From the NCBI GenBank assembly GCA_964016885.1, contig OZ024744.1, forward strand, positions 110,320,536 to 110,384,535: 64,000 nt of DNA, written 5' to 3'. Each line of letters starts with the position of its first letter. Within the stretch, counting starts at the first letter, position 1. The notes below the pieces were generated by a model. It was not told the DNA's origin, searched no databases, and worked only from the letters and a program-made list of their open reading frames with translations. Positions 52,988-64,000 of this stretch are shown here, one piece after another. The stretch is from Eledone cirrhosa (lineage: Eukaryota > Mollusca > Cephalopoda > Octopoda > Eledonidae). The translations under genes and the position numbers were made by a program.

Positions 52988-54527
52988 CTTGCCCTGAACA
53001 CAGTAAAATTACACAATCCACTATAACTAACCTTGCCCTGAACACGGTAACACTACACAATTCACTCTAACTTACCTTGCCCAGAACAAAGTATAACTAC
53101 GTAATCCACTATACCTTACCTTGCCCTGAACACAGTCAAATTACACAATCCACTATAACTTACCTTGCTCTGAACACAGTAAACCTACACAATCCACTTC
53201 AACTTACCTTGCTCTGAACACAGTAAAACTACACAATCCACTATAACTTACCTTGCCCTGAACACAGTAAAATTACACAATCCACTATAACTTACCTTGC
53301 CCTGAACACAGTAAAACTACATAATCCACTATAACTTAACATGCTCTGAACACAGTAAAACTACACAACCCACTATAACTTACCTTGCCTTGAACACAGT
53401 AAAACTACACATTCCACAATAACTTACCTTGCCCTGAACATAGTAAAAGTACGTAATCAACTATAACTTACCTTCCTCTAAACACAGTAAAACTACACAA
53501 TCCACTATAACTTACCTTGCCCAGAACACAGTAAAACTACGTAATCCACTATAACTTACCTTGCCCTGAACAGAGTAAAACTACACAATCCACTATAACT
53601 TACCTTGCCCTGAACACAGTAAAACTACACAATCCACTATAACTTACCCTGCCCTGAACACAGTAAAACTACACAATCCACTATAACTTACCTTGCCCTG
53701 AACATAGTAAAACTACACAATCCACTATAACTTACCTTGCCCTGAACACAGTAAAACTACACGATCCATTATAACTTACCTTGCCCTGAACACAGTAAAA
53801 CTACACGATACACTATAACTTACCTTGCCCTGAACACAGTAAAACTACACAATCCACTATAACTTACCTTGCCCTGAACACAGTAAAACTACAAGATCCA
53901 CTATAACTTACCTTGCTCTGAACACAGTAAAACTACATAATCCACTATAACTTACCTTGCCCTGAACACAGTAAAACTAACACAATGCACTATAACTTAC
54001 CTTGCCCTGAACACAGTAAAACTACACAATCCACTATAAATTACGTTGCCCTGAACGTACTAAAACTACACAATCTTCTATAACTTACCTTGCCCTGAAC
54101 ACAGTAAAACTACACAATCCACTGTAACTTACCTTGCCCTGAACACAGTAAAACTACACAATCCACTATAACTTACCTTGCCCTGAACACAGTAAAACTG
54201 CATAATCCACTATAACTTACCTTGCCCTGAACACAGTAAAACTACACAATCCACTATAACTTACCTTGCCCTGAACACAATAAAACTACACGATCCACTA
54301 TAAATTACCTTGCCCTGAACACAGTAAAACTACACAATCCACTATAACTTACCTTGCCCTGAACACAGTAAAACTACACAATCCACTATAACTTACCTTG
54401 CCCTGAACACTGTAAAACTACATAATCCACTATAACTTACCTTGCCCTGAAACAGTAAAACTACACAATCCACTATAACTTACCTTGCCCTGAACACAGT
54501 AAAACTACACGATCCACTATAACTTAC
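52988..54527 (+). repeat. 1,540-bp recent tandem duplication, copy 2
   Basis: This copy is nearly identical to copy 1 (three differences seen). It ends as the sequence moves to AAAACTACACAATCC and TAACTAACCTTGCTC, where copy 1 continues into AAAATTAC. The length being a whole number of monomers fits unequal exchange in register. Confidence 0.92.
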
Positions 54528-57264
54528 CTTGCCCTGAACACAGTAAAACTACACAATCCACTATAACTAACCTTGCTCTGAACACAGTAAAACTATACAA
54601 TCCACCATAACTTACCTTGCCCTGAACACAGTAAAACTACACAATCCACTATAACTTACCTTGACCTGAACAGAGTAAAACTACACAATCCACTATAACT
54701 TACCTTGCACTGGACACAGTAAAACTACACAACCCACTATAACTTACCTTGCCCTGAACACACTAAAACTACACAATCCACTATAACTTACCTTGCACTG
54801 GACACAGTAAAACTACACAACCCACTATAACTTACCTTGCCCTGAACACACTAAAACTACACAATCCACTATAACTTACCTTGCCCTGAATACAGTAAAA
54901 TTACACAATCCACTATAACTTACCTTGCCCTGAACACAGTAAAACTACATAATCCACTATAACTTAACATGCTCTGAACACAGTAAAACTACACAACCCA
55001 CTATAACTTACCTTGCCTTGAACACAGTAAAACTACACAATCCACAATAACTTACCTTGCCCTGAACACAGTAAAACTACACAATCCACTATAAATTACC
55101 TTGCTCTGAACACAGTAAAACTACATAATCCACTATAACTTACCTTGCCCTGAACACAGTAAAACTAACACGATCCACTATAACTTACCTTGCCCTGAAC
55201 ACAGTAAAACTACACAATCCACTATAACTTACCTTGCCCTGAACACAGTAAAACTACACAATCCACTATAACTTACCTTGCCCTGAACACAGAAAAACTA
55301 CACAATCCACTATATCTAACCTTGCTCGGAACACAGTAAAACTATACAATCCACCATAACTTACCTTGCCCTGAACACAGTAAAACTACACAATCCACTA
55401 TAACTTACCTTGACCTGAACAGAGTAAAACTACACAATCCACTATAACTTATCTTGCACTGAAAACAGTAAAACTACACAACCCACTATAACTTACCTTG
55501 CCCTGAACATAGTAAAAGAACGTAATCCACTATAATTTACCTTCCTTTGAACACAGTAAAACTACACAATCCACTATAATTTACCTTGCCCTGAACACAG
55601 TAAAACTACAAGATCCACTATAACTTACCTTGCTCTGAACACAGTAAAACTACGTAATCCACTATAACTTACCTTGCCCTGAACACAGTAAAACTAACAC
55701 AATCCACTATAACTTACCTTGCCCTGAACACAGTAAAACTACACAATCCACTATAACTTACCTTGCCCTGAACACAGTAAAACTACACAATCCACTATAA
55801 ATTACGTTGCCCTGAACATACTAAAACTACACAATCTTCTATAACTTTCCTTGCCCTGAACAGAGTAAAACTACACAACCCACTATAACATACCTTGCCC
55901 TGAACACAGTAAAACTACACAATCCACTGTAACTTACCTTGCCCTGAACACAGTAAAACTACACAATCCACTATAACTTACCTTGCCCTGAACACAGTAA
56001 AAATTCATAATCCACTATAACTTACCTTGCCCTGAACACAGTAAAACTACACAATCCACTATAACTTACCTTGCCCTGAACACAGTAAAACTACACAATC
56101 CACTATAAATTACCTTGCCCTGAACACAGTAAAACTACACAATCCACTATAACTTACCTTGCCCTGAACACAGTAAAACTACACAATCCACTATAACTTA
56201 CCTTGCCCTGAACACTGTAAAACTACATAATCCACTATAACTTACCTTGCCCTGAAACAGTAAAACTACACAAACCACTATAACTTACCTTGCCCTGAAC
56301 ACAGTAAAACTACACGATCCACTATAACTTACCTTGCTCTGAACACAGTAAAACTACACGATCCACTATAACTTACCTTGCCCTGAACACAGTAAAACTA
56401 CACAATCCACTATAACTAACCTTGCTCTGAACACAGTAAAACTACACAATCCACTATAACTCACCTTGCCCTGAACACAGTAAAACTACACAATCCACTA
56501 TAACTAACCTTGCTCTGAACACAGTAAAACTATACAATCCACCATAACTTACCTTGCCCTGAACACAGTAAAACTACACAATCCACTATAACTTACCTTG
56601 ACCTGAACACACTAAAACTACACAATCCACTATAACTTACCTTGCACTGAAAACAGTAAAACTACACAACCCACTATAACTTACCTTCCTTTGAACACAG
56701 TAAAACTACACAATCCGCTATAATTTACCTTGCCCTGAACACAGTAAAACTACAAGATCCACTATAACTTACCTTGCTCTGAACACAGTAAAACTACATA
56801 ATCCACTATAACTTACCTTGCCCTGAACACAGTAAAACTAACACAATCCACTATAACTTACCTTGCCCTGAACACAGTAAAACTACACAATCCACTATAA
56901 ATTACGTTGCCCTGAACATACTAAAACTACACAATCTTCTATAACTTACCTTGCCCTGAACACAGTAAAACTACACAATCCACTGTAACTTACTTTGCCC
57001 TGAACACAGTAAAACTACACAATCCACTATAAATACCTTGCCCTGAACACAGTAAAACTGCATAATCCACTATAACATACCTTGCCCTGAACACAGTAAA
57101 ACTACACAATCCACTATAACTTACCTTGCCCTGAACACAGTAAAACTACACAATCCACTATAAATTACCTTGCCCTGAACACAGTAAAATTACACAATCC
57201 ACTATAACTTACCTTGCCCTGAACACAGTAAAACTACACAATCCACTATAACTTACCTTGCCCT

Positions 57265-58170
57265 GAACACTGTAAAACTACATAATCCACTATAACTTAC
57301 CTTGCCCTGAAACAGTAAAACTACACAAACCACTATAACTTACCTTGCCCTGAACACAGTAAAACTACACAAACCACTATAACTTACCTTGCCCTGAACA
57401 CAGTAAAACTACACAATCCACTATAACTTACCTTGCCCTGAACACAGTAAAACTACACGATCCACTATAAGTTAACTTGCCCTGAACACAGTAAAACTAC
57501 ACGATCCACTATAACTTACCTTGCCCTGAACAAAGTAAAACTACACGATCCACTATAACTTACCTTGCCCTGAATACAGTAAAACTACACAATCCACTAT
57601 AACTAACCTTGCTCTGAACACAGTAAAACTACACAATCCACTATAACTTACCTTGCCCTGAACACAGTAAAACTACACAATCCACTATATCTAACCTTGC
57701 TCGGAACACAGTAAAACTACACAATCCACTATAACTTACCTTGACCTGAACAGAGTAAAACTACACAAACCACTATAACTTACCTTGCCCTGAACACACT
57801 AAAACTACACAATCCACTATAACTTACCTTGACCTGAACAGAGTAAAACTACACAATCCACTATAACTTACCTTGCACTGAAAACAGTAAAACTACACAA
57901 CCCACTATAACTTACCTTGCCCTGAACATAGTAAAAGAACATAATCCACTATAACTTACCTTCCTTTGAACACAGTAAAACTACACAATCCACTATAATT
58001 TACCTTGCCCTGAACACAGTAAAACTAACACAATCCACTATAACTTACCTTGCCCTGAACACAGTAAAACTACACAATCCACTATAACTTACCTTGCCCT
58101 GAACACAGTAAAACTACACAATCCACTATAAATTACGTTGCCCTGAACATACTAAAACTACACAATCTTC
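57265..58170 (+). repeat. ~0.9-kb segment duplicated 4,615 bp downstream (copy 1)
   Basis: From the GAACACTGT marker at 57,265 this aligns with 61,880-62,785 at a constant offset of 4,615 bp. The match includes two successive ACAAACC monomers, the rare TATAAGTTAACTTGCC (57,467 and 62,082), GAACAAAG, CTATATCTAACC, AAAGAACATAATCC and TTCCTTTG (57,961 and 62,576). The copies differ near 62,742 (CTGTAAATTACG there). After 58,170 this copy goes to TAACTAACCTTGCTC while the other goes to TAACTTACC. Confidence 0.85.
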
Positions 58171-58524
58171 TATAACTAACCTTGCTCTGAACACAGTAAA
58201 ACTATACAATCCACCATAACTTACCTTGCCCTGAACACAGTAAAACTACACAATCCACTATAACTTACCTTGACCTGCACAGAGTAAAACTACATGATCC
58301 ACTATAACTTACCTTGCCCTGAACACACTAAAACTACACAATCCACTATAACTTACCTTGCACTGAAAACAGTAAAACTACACAACCCACTATAACTTAC
58401 CTTGCTCTGAACACAGTAAAACTACACAACCCACTATAACTTACCTTCCTTTGAACACAGTAAAACTACACAATCCGCTATAATTTACCTTGCCCTGAAC
58501 ACAGTAAAAATTCATAATCCCCTA

Positions 58525-60074
58525 TAACTTACCTTGCCCTGAACACAGTAAAACTACACAATCCACTATAACTTACCTTGCCCTGAACACAGTAAAACTA
58601 CACAATCCACTATAAATTACCTTGCCCTGAACACAGTAAAACTACACAATCCACTATAAATTACCTTGCTCTGAACACAGTAAAACTACACAATCCACTA
58701 TAACTTACCTTGCCCTGAACACAGTAAAACTACACAATCCACTATAAATTACGTTGCCCTGAACATACTAAAACTACACAATCTTCTATAACTTACCTTG
58801 CCCTGAACACAGTAAAACTACACAATCCACTATAACTTTCCTTGCCCTGAACACAGTAAAACTACACAACCCACTATAACATACCTTGCCCTGAACACAG
58901 TAAAACTACACAATCCACTGTAACTTACCTTGCCCTGAACACAGTAAAACTACACAATCCACTATAACTTACCTTGCCCTGAACACAGTAAAAATTCATA
59001 ATCCACTATAACTTACCTTGCCCTGAACACAGAAAAACTACACAATCCACTATAACTTACCTTGCCCTGAACACAGTAAAACTACAGAATCCACTATAAA
59101 TTACCTTGCCCTGAACACAGTAAAACTACACAATCCACTATAACTTACCTTGCCCTGAACACAGTAAAACTACACAATCCACTATAACTTACCTTGCCCT
59201 GAACACTGTAAAACTACATAATCCACTATAACTTACCTTGCCCTGAAACAGTAAAACTACACAAACCACTATAACTTACCTTGCCCTGAACACAGTAAAA
59301 CTACACGATCCACTATAACTTACCTTGCCCTGAACACAGTAAAACTACACGATCCACTATAACTTACCTTGCCCTGAACACAGTAAAACTACACAATCCA
59401 CTATAACTAACCTTGCTCTGAACACAGTAAAACTACACAATCCACTATAACTCACCTTGCCCTGAACACAGTAAAACTACACAATCCACTATAACTAACC
59501 TTGCTCTGAACACAGTAAAACTATACAATCCACCATAACTTACCTTGCCCTGAACACAGTAAAACTACACAATCCACTATAACTTACCTTGCTCTGAACA
59601 CAGTAAAACTACACAACCCACTATAACTTACCTTCCTTTGAACACAGTAAAACTACACAATCCGCTATAATTTACCTTGCCCTGAACACAGTAAAAATTC
59701 ATAATCCCCTATAACTTACCTTGCCCTGAACACAGTAAAACTACACAATCTTCTATAACTTACCTTGCCCTGAACACAGTAAAACTACACAATCCACTAT
59801 AAATACCTTGCCCTGAACACAGTAAAACTGCATAATCCACTATAACATACCTTGCCCTGAACACAGTAAAACTACACAATCCACTATAACTTACCTTGCC
59901 CTGAACACAGTAAAACTACACAATCCACTATAAATTACCTTGCCCTGAACACAGTAAAATTACACAATCCACTATAACTTACCTTGCCCTGAACACAGTA
60001 AAACTACACAATCCACTATAACTTACCTTGCCCTGAACACTGTAAAACTACATAATCCACTATAACTTACCTTG
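58525..60074 (+). repeat. ~1.55-kb segment duplicated 1,845 bp downstream (copy 1)
   Basis: This matches 60,370-61,919 at offset 1,845 bp with no difference noticed by eye. It includes AAAATTCATAATCC (58,991 and 60,836), CAGAAAAACTAC, ACAGAATCC, the GAACACTGT marker (59,211 and 61,046... by local offset about 1,835-1,845), ATCCGCTATAATTTACC, ATCCCCTATAAC and the 43-bp TATAAATACC monomer (59,801 and 61,646). It ends where the present copy reads CCTGAACACAG and the other CCTGAAACAG. Part of it also has a third copy at 62,740-63,580. Confidence 0.85.
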
Positions 60075-60099
60075 CCCTGAACACAGTAAAACTACACAA

Positions 60100-60369
60100 T
60101 CCACTATAACTTACCTTGCCCTGAACACAGTAAAACTACACAATCCACTATAAATTACCTTGCCCTGAACACAGTAAAATTACACAATCCACTATAACTT
60201 ACCTTGCCCTGAACACAGTAAAACTACACAATCCACTATAAATACCTTGCCCTGAACACAGTAAAACTGCATAATCCACTATAACATACCTTGCCCTGAA
60301 CACAGTAAAACTACACAATCCACTATAACTTACCTTGCCCTGAACACAGTAAAACTACACAATCCACTA
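60100..60369 (+). repeat. Short 439-bp tandem duplication remnant
   Basis: The TATAAATACC monomer at 60,240 repeats that at 59,801 at 439 bp (nine full monomers plus the 43-bp one). AAAATTAC, ACTGCATAATCC and AACATACC neighbours appear in the same order. This stretch fills the gap between the two copies of the 1,845-bp-spaced duplication. Confidence 0.78.
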
Positions 60370-61919
60370 TAAATTACCTTGCCCTGAACACAGTAAAACT
60401 ACACAATCCACTATAACTTACCTTGCCCTGAACACAGTAAAACTACACAATCCACTATAAATTACCTTGCCCTGAACACAGTAAAACTACACAATCCACT
60501 ATAAATTACCTTGCTCTGAACACAGTAAAACTACACAATCCACTATAACTTACCTTGCCCTGAACACAGTAAAACTACACAATCCACTATAAATTACGTT
60601 GCCCTGAACATACTAAAACTACACAATCTTCTATAACTTACCTTGCCCTGAACACAGTAAAACTACACAATCCACTATAACTTTCCTTGCCCTGAACACA
60701 GTAAAACTACACAACCCACTATAACATACCTTGCCCTGAACACAGTAAAACTACACAATCCACTGTAACTTACCTTGCCCTGAACACAGTAAAACTACAC
60801 AATCCACTATAACTTACCTTGCCCTGAACACAGTAAAAATTCATAATCCACTATAACTTACCTTGCCCTGAACACAGAAAAACTACACAATCCACTATAA
60901 CTTACCTTGCCCTGAACACAGTAAAACTACAGAATCCACTATAAATTACCTTGCCCTGAACACAGTAAAACTACACAATCCACTATAACTTACCTTGCCC
61001 TGAACACAGTAAAACTACACAATCCACTATAACTTACCTTGCCCTGAACACTGTAAAACTACATAATCCACTATAACTTACCTTGCCCTGAAACAGTAAA
61101 ACTACACAAACCACTATAACTTACCTTGCCCTGAACACAGTAAAACTACACGATCCACTATAACTTACCTTGCCCTGAACACAGTAAAACTACACGATCC
61201 ACTATAACTTACCTTGCCCTGAACACAGTAAAACTACACAATCCACTATAACTAACCTTGCTCTGAACACAGTAAAACTACACAATCCACTATAACTCAC
61301 CTTGCCCTGAACACAGTAAAACTACACAATCCACTATAACTAACCTTGCTCTGAACACAGTAAAACTATACAATCCACCATAACTTACCTTGCCCTGAAC
61401 ACAGTAAAACTACACAATCCACTATAACTTACCTTGCTCTGAACACAGTAAAACTACACAACCCACTATAACTTACCTTCCTTTGAACACAGTAAAACTA
61501 CACAATCCGCTATAATTTACCTTGCCCTGAACACAGTAAAAATTCATAATCCCCTATAACTTACCTTGCCCTGAACACAGTAAAACTACACAATCTTCTA
61601 TAACTTACCTTGCCCTGAACACAGTAAAACTACACAATCCACTATAAATACCTTGCCCTGAACACAGTAAAACTGCATAATCCACTATAACATACCTTGC
61701 CCTGAACACAGTAAAACTACACAATCCACTATAACTTACCTTGCCCTGAACACAGTAAAACTACACAATCCACTATAAATTACCTTGCCCTGAACACAGT
61801 AAAATTACACAATCCACTATAACTTACCTTGCCCTGAACACAGTAAAACTACACAATCCACTATAACTTACCTTGCCCTGAACACTGTAAAACTACATAA
61901 TCCACTATAACTTACCTTG
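60370..61919 (+). repeat. ~1.55-kb segment duplicated 1,845 bp upstream (copy 2)
   Basis: This is the partner of 58,525-60,074 and runs directly into the 61,880-62,785 segment that matches 57,265-58,170. The order of blocks in 57.2-60.1 kb is therefore partly repeated in 60.4-63.6 kb. Confidence 0.85.
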
Positions 61920-62785
61920 CCCTGAAACAGTAAAACTACACAAACCACTATAACTTACCTTGCCCTGAACACAGTAAAACTACACAAACCACTATAACTT
62001 ACCTTGCCCTGAACACAGTAAAACTACACAATCCACTATAACTTACCTTGCCCTGAACACAGTAAAACTACACGATCCACTATAAGTTAACTTGCCCTGA
62101 ACACAGTAAAACTACACGATCCACTATAACTTACCTTGCCCTGAACAAAGTAAAACTACACGATCCACTATAACTTACCTTGCCCTGAATACAGTAAAAC
62201 TACACAATCCACTATAACTAACCTTGCTCTGAACACAGTAAAACTACACAATCCACTATAACTTACCTTGCCCTGAACACAGTAAAACTACACAATCCAC
62301 TATATCTAACCTTGCTCGGAACACAGTAAAACTACACAATCCACTATAACTTACCTTGACCTGAACAGAGTAAAACTACACAATCCACTATAACTTACCT
62401 TGCCCTGAACACACTAAAACTACACAATCCACTATAACTTACCTTGACCTGAACAGAGTAAAACTACACAATCCACTATAACTTACCTTGCACTGAAAAC
62501 AGTAAAACTACACAACCCACTATAACTTACCTTGCCCTGAACATAGTAAAAGAACATAATCCACTATAACTTACCTTCCTTTGAACACAGTAAAACTACA
62601 CAATCCACTATAATTTACCTTGCCCTGAACACAGTAAAACTAACACAATCCACTATAACTTACCTTGCCCTGAACACAGTAAAACTACACAATCCACTAT
62701 AACTTACCTTGCCCTGAACACAGTAAAACTACACAATCCACTGTAAATTACGTTGCCCTGAACATACTAAAACTACACAATCTTC
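61880..62785 (+). repeat. ~0.9-kb segment duplicated 4,615 bp upstream (copy 2)
   Basis: This is the partner of 57,265-58,170. It is followed by 62,740-63,580, a third copy of the AACTTTCC, AACATACC, CTGTAAC, AAAATTCATAATCC, CAGAAAAAC and marker series. That copy has ACACAATCC where the two other copies have ACAGAATCC. Confidence 0.83.
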
Positions 62786-64000
62786 TATAACTTACCTTGC
62801 CCTGAACACAGTAAAACTACACAATCCACTATAACTTTCCTTGCCCTGAACACAGTAAAACTACACAACCCACTATAACATACCTTGCCCTGAACACAGT
62901 AAAACTACACAATCCACTGTAACTTACCTTGCCCTGAACACAGTAAAACTACACAATCCACTATAACTTACCTTGCCCTGAACACAGTAAAAATTCATAA
63001 TCCACTATAACTTACCTTGCCCTGAACACAGAAAAACTACACAATCCACTATAACTTACCTTGCCCTGAACACAGTAAAACTACACAATCCACTATAAAT
63101 TACCTTGCCCTGAACACAGTAAAACTACACAATCCACTATAACTTACCTTGCCCTGAACACAGTAAAACTACACAATCCACTATAACTTACCTTGCCCTG
63201 AACACTGTAAAACTACATAATCCACTATAACTTACCTTGCCCTGAAACAGTAAAACTACACAAACCACTATAACTTACCTTGCCCTGAACACAGTAAAAC
63301 TACACGATCCACTATAACTTACCTTGCCCTGAACACAGTAAAACTACACGATCCACTATAACTTACCTTGCCCTGAACACAGTAAAACTACACAATCCAC
63401 TATAACTAACCTTGCTCTGAACACAGTAAAACTACACAATCCACTATAACTCACCTTGCCCTGAACACAGTAAAACTACACAATCCACTATAACTAACCT
63501 TGCTCTGAACACAGTAAAACTATACAATCCACCATAACTTACCTTGCCCTGAACACAGTAAAACTACACAATCCACTATAACTTACCTTGACCTGCACAG
63601 AGTAAAACTACATGATCCACTATAACTTACCTTGCCCTGAACACACTAAAACTACACAATCCACTATAACTTACCTTGCACTGAAAACAGTAAAACTACA
63701 CAACCCACTATAACTTACCTTGCTCTGAACACAGTAAAACTACATAATCCACTATAACTTACCTTGCTCTGAACATACTAAAACTACACAATCTTCTATA
63801 ACTTACCTTGCCCTGAACACAGTAAAACTACACAATCCACTGTAACTTACTTTGCCCTGAACACAGTAAAACTACACAATCCACTATAAATACCTTGCCC
63901 TGAACACAGTAAAACTGCATAATCCACTATAACATACCTTGCCCTGAACACAGTAAAACTACACAATCCACTATAACTTACCTTGCCCTGAACACAGTAA

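Larger units (their letters stand above)
1..63208 (+). repeat. Higher-order marker monomer GAACACTGT, 29 copies
   Basis: A variant monomer reading GAACACTGTAAAACTACATA instead of GAACACAGT...ACACA is a convenient anchor for higher-order structure. Copies start at 1, 2113, 3874, 7554, 9092, 13053, 14681, 15648, 20183, 23643, 24259, 28071, 34489, 35412, 40544, 41467, 44899, 46175, 47979, 51017, 52865, 54405, 56210, 57265, 59211, 60035, 61046, 61880 and 63200. Most are followed by a 43-bp monomer with CTGAAACAG (one base lost) and ACAAACC. Next usually come canonical and ACGATCC monomers, then TAACTAACCTTGCTC and CTATACAATCCACCAT monomers. Intervals range from 616 to 6,418 bp, so the higher-order repeat has a conserved local order but no fixed length. 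Positions were counted by eye and could be off by a base or two. Confidence 0.85.
1..64000 (+). repeat. 44-bp satellite array filling the window
   Basis: A 44-bp monomer is repeated head-to-tail without interruption from the first to the last base. An exact canonical copy is at 125-168, with recognisable sub-motifs CTTGCCCTGAACACAG, GTAAAACTAC, ACAATCC and ACTATAACTTAC. The spacing was checked directly: successive TTGCCCTG starts fall at 81, 125 and 169. The composition of the consensus is 17 A, 14 C, 10 T and 3 G. Most monomers differ from the consensus at zero to four positions, and recurring variants (GACCTGAACAGAG, GCACTGGACACAG, ACGATCC, TAACTAACC, TAAATTACG) define subtypes. All monomers have the same orientation; I saw no inversion. 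The unit size is in the minisatellite range, but the array length is that of a satellite. Neither array boundary lies in the window. The family is not one I recognise. Confidence 0.99.
1..64000. other. No coding sequence or RNA gene in the window
   Basis: I looked for genes and see none. On the + strand the consensus contains TGA (in CCTGAAC), TAA (in GTAAAA) and TAA (in TATAACT). On the - strand it contains TAG (in TATAGTGG), TAG (in GTAGTTT) and TAA (in GTAAGT). Because 44 is not a multiple of three, the reading frame shifts at every monomer, so these stops reach all three frames of each strand within 132 bp. Any open frame is therefore a short by-product of the repeat. No tRNA-like, rRNA-like or transposon-like sequence interrupts the array, and no 300-base stretch departs from the monomer. 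Confidence 0.95.

Noticed and set aside
51448..54527. Dismissing the near-perfect tandem copies as an assembly error
   Set aside because: Three consistent differences and in-register junctions are compatible with a real duplication. Reads are needed to decide, so it is reported with that caveat.
1..64000. CRISPR array, because of a short, regular direct repeat
   Set aside because: There are no unique spacers. The 44-bp unit is continuous repeat with small variants, the array has no cas genes, and its size is far beyond a CRISPR locus.
1..64000. Open reading frames or a repetitive protein
   Set aside because: A 44-bp period shifts frame at each monomer, and the stops TGA/TAA (+) and TAG/TAA (-) reach all frames within 132 bp, so no frame of meaningful length can exist.
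1..64000. Centromere identity and a CENP-B box
   Set aside because: No TTCG....CGGG-type element is present in the consensus or common variants, which have almost no CpG. Centromere function cannot be read from sequence alone.
1..64000. Telomeric or subtelomeric repeat
   Set aside because: No TTAGGG/CCCTAA runs or similar short telomere repeats were seen. CCCTGAAC in the monomer only resembles one by chance.
1..64000. Species or chromosome assignment
   Set aside because: I do not recognise the monomer and there is no gene or transposon to anchor taxonomy, so only 'eukaryote, satellite DNA' is supported.
1..64000. Mobile element origin of the monomer
   Set aside because: No terminal repeats, target-site duplications, poly-A tails or coding remnants appear anywhere in the window.

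Overview
The whole 64,000-base window is one uninterrupted satellite DNA array. A 44-bp monomer repeats head-to-tail on one strand about 1,450 times (64,000/44). A fully canonical monomer lies at 125-168; the next one starts at 169. Both window ends fall inside the array, so its edges and flanking DNA are not visible. I found no gene, RNA gene, transposon, CRISPR array or other non-satellite stretch. The consensus carries stop codons that fall in all three frames of both strands within every three monomers, so no substantial reading frame is possible. An array of this type points to a eukaryotic, probably heterochromatic (pericentromeric, subtelomeric or sex-chromosome-like) locus from a long-read assembly. 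I do not recognise the monomer and name no species.

The monomer is AT-rich (17 A, 14 C, 10 T, 3 G on the + strand), strongly C-over-G skewed and lacks CpG in its consensus. Nearly all length change is in whole monomers. The exceptions are 43- and 45-bp variants and one distinctive 26-bp unit with an internal 18-bp deletion, found seven times.

Above the monomer the array is a mosaic of higher-order repeats made by repeated unequal exchange or segmental duplication. One marker monomer (GAACACTGT in place of GAACACAGT) occurs 29 times at irregular intervals of 0.6-6.4 kb. Layout by eye: 1-870 is duplicated at 7,554-8,423. 1,741-5,440 holds two tandem copies of a ~1.76-1.94-kb unit. 5,820-7,230 is the first 'P-block' (with the 26-bp unit). 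9,640-13,680 is related to 17,950-20,770. 15,440-16,560 is another copy of the 3.7-4.8-kb segment. 20,990-31,110 holds repeated P-blocks at ~3.9-4.0 kb plus a short 819-bp tandem copy. 30,350-42,945 holds copies spaced ~2.0 and ~6.0 kb. 43,170-44,563 is a 704-bp tandem pair. 45,060-47,400 recurs at 49,860-52,300. 51,448-54,527 is a 1,540-bp tandem pair with three differences seen. 56-64 kb is a set of 1.8- and 4.6-kb duplications.

Nothing here looks like a multi-gene system. The most notable non-obvious signal is that the minus strand of each canonical monomer reads as a strong 5' splice-donor sequence (AG|GTAAGT, an 8-nt complement of the U1 snRNA 5' end). It lies six bases downstream of a CAG acceptor-like sequence and recurs on the order of a thousand times. 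Any role for it is conjecture.
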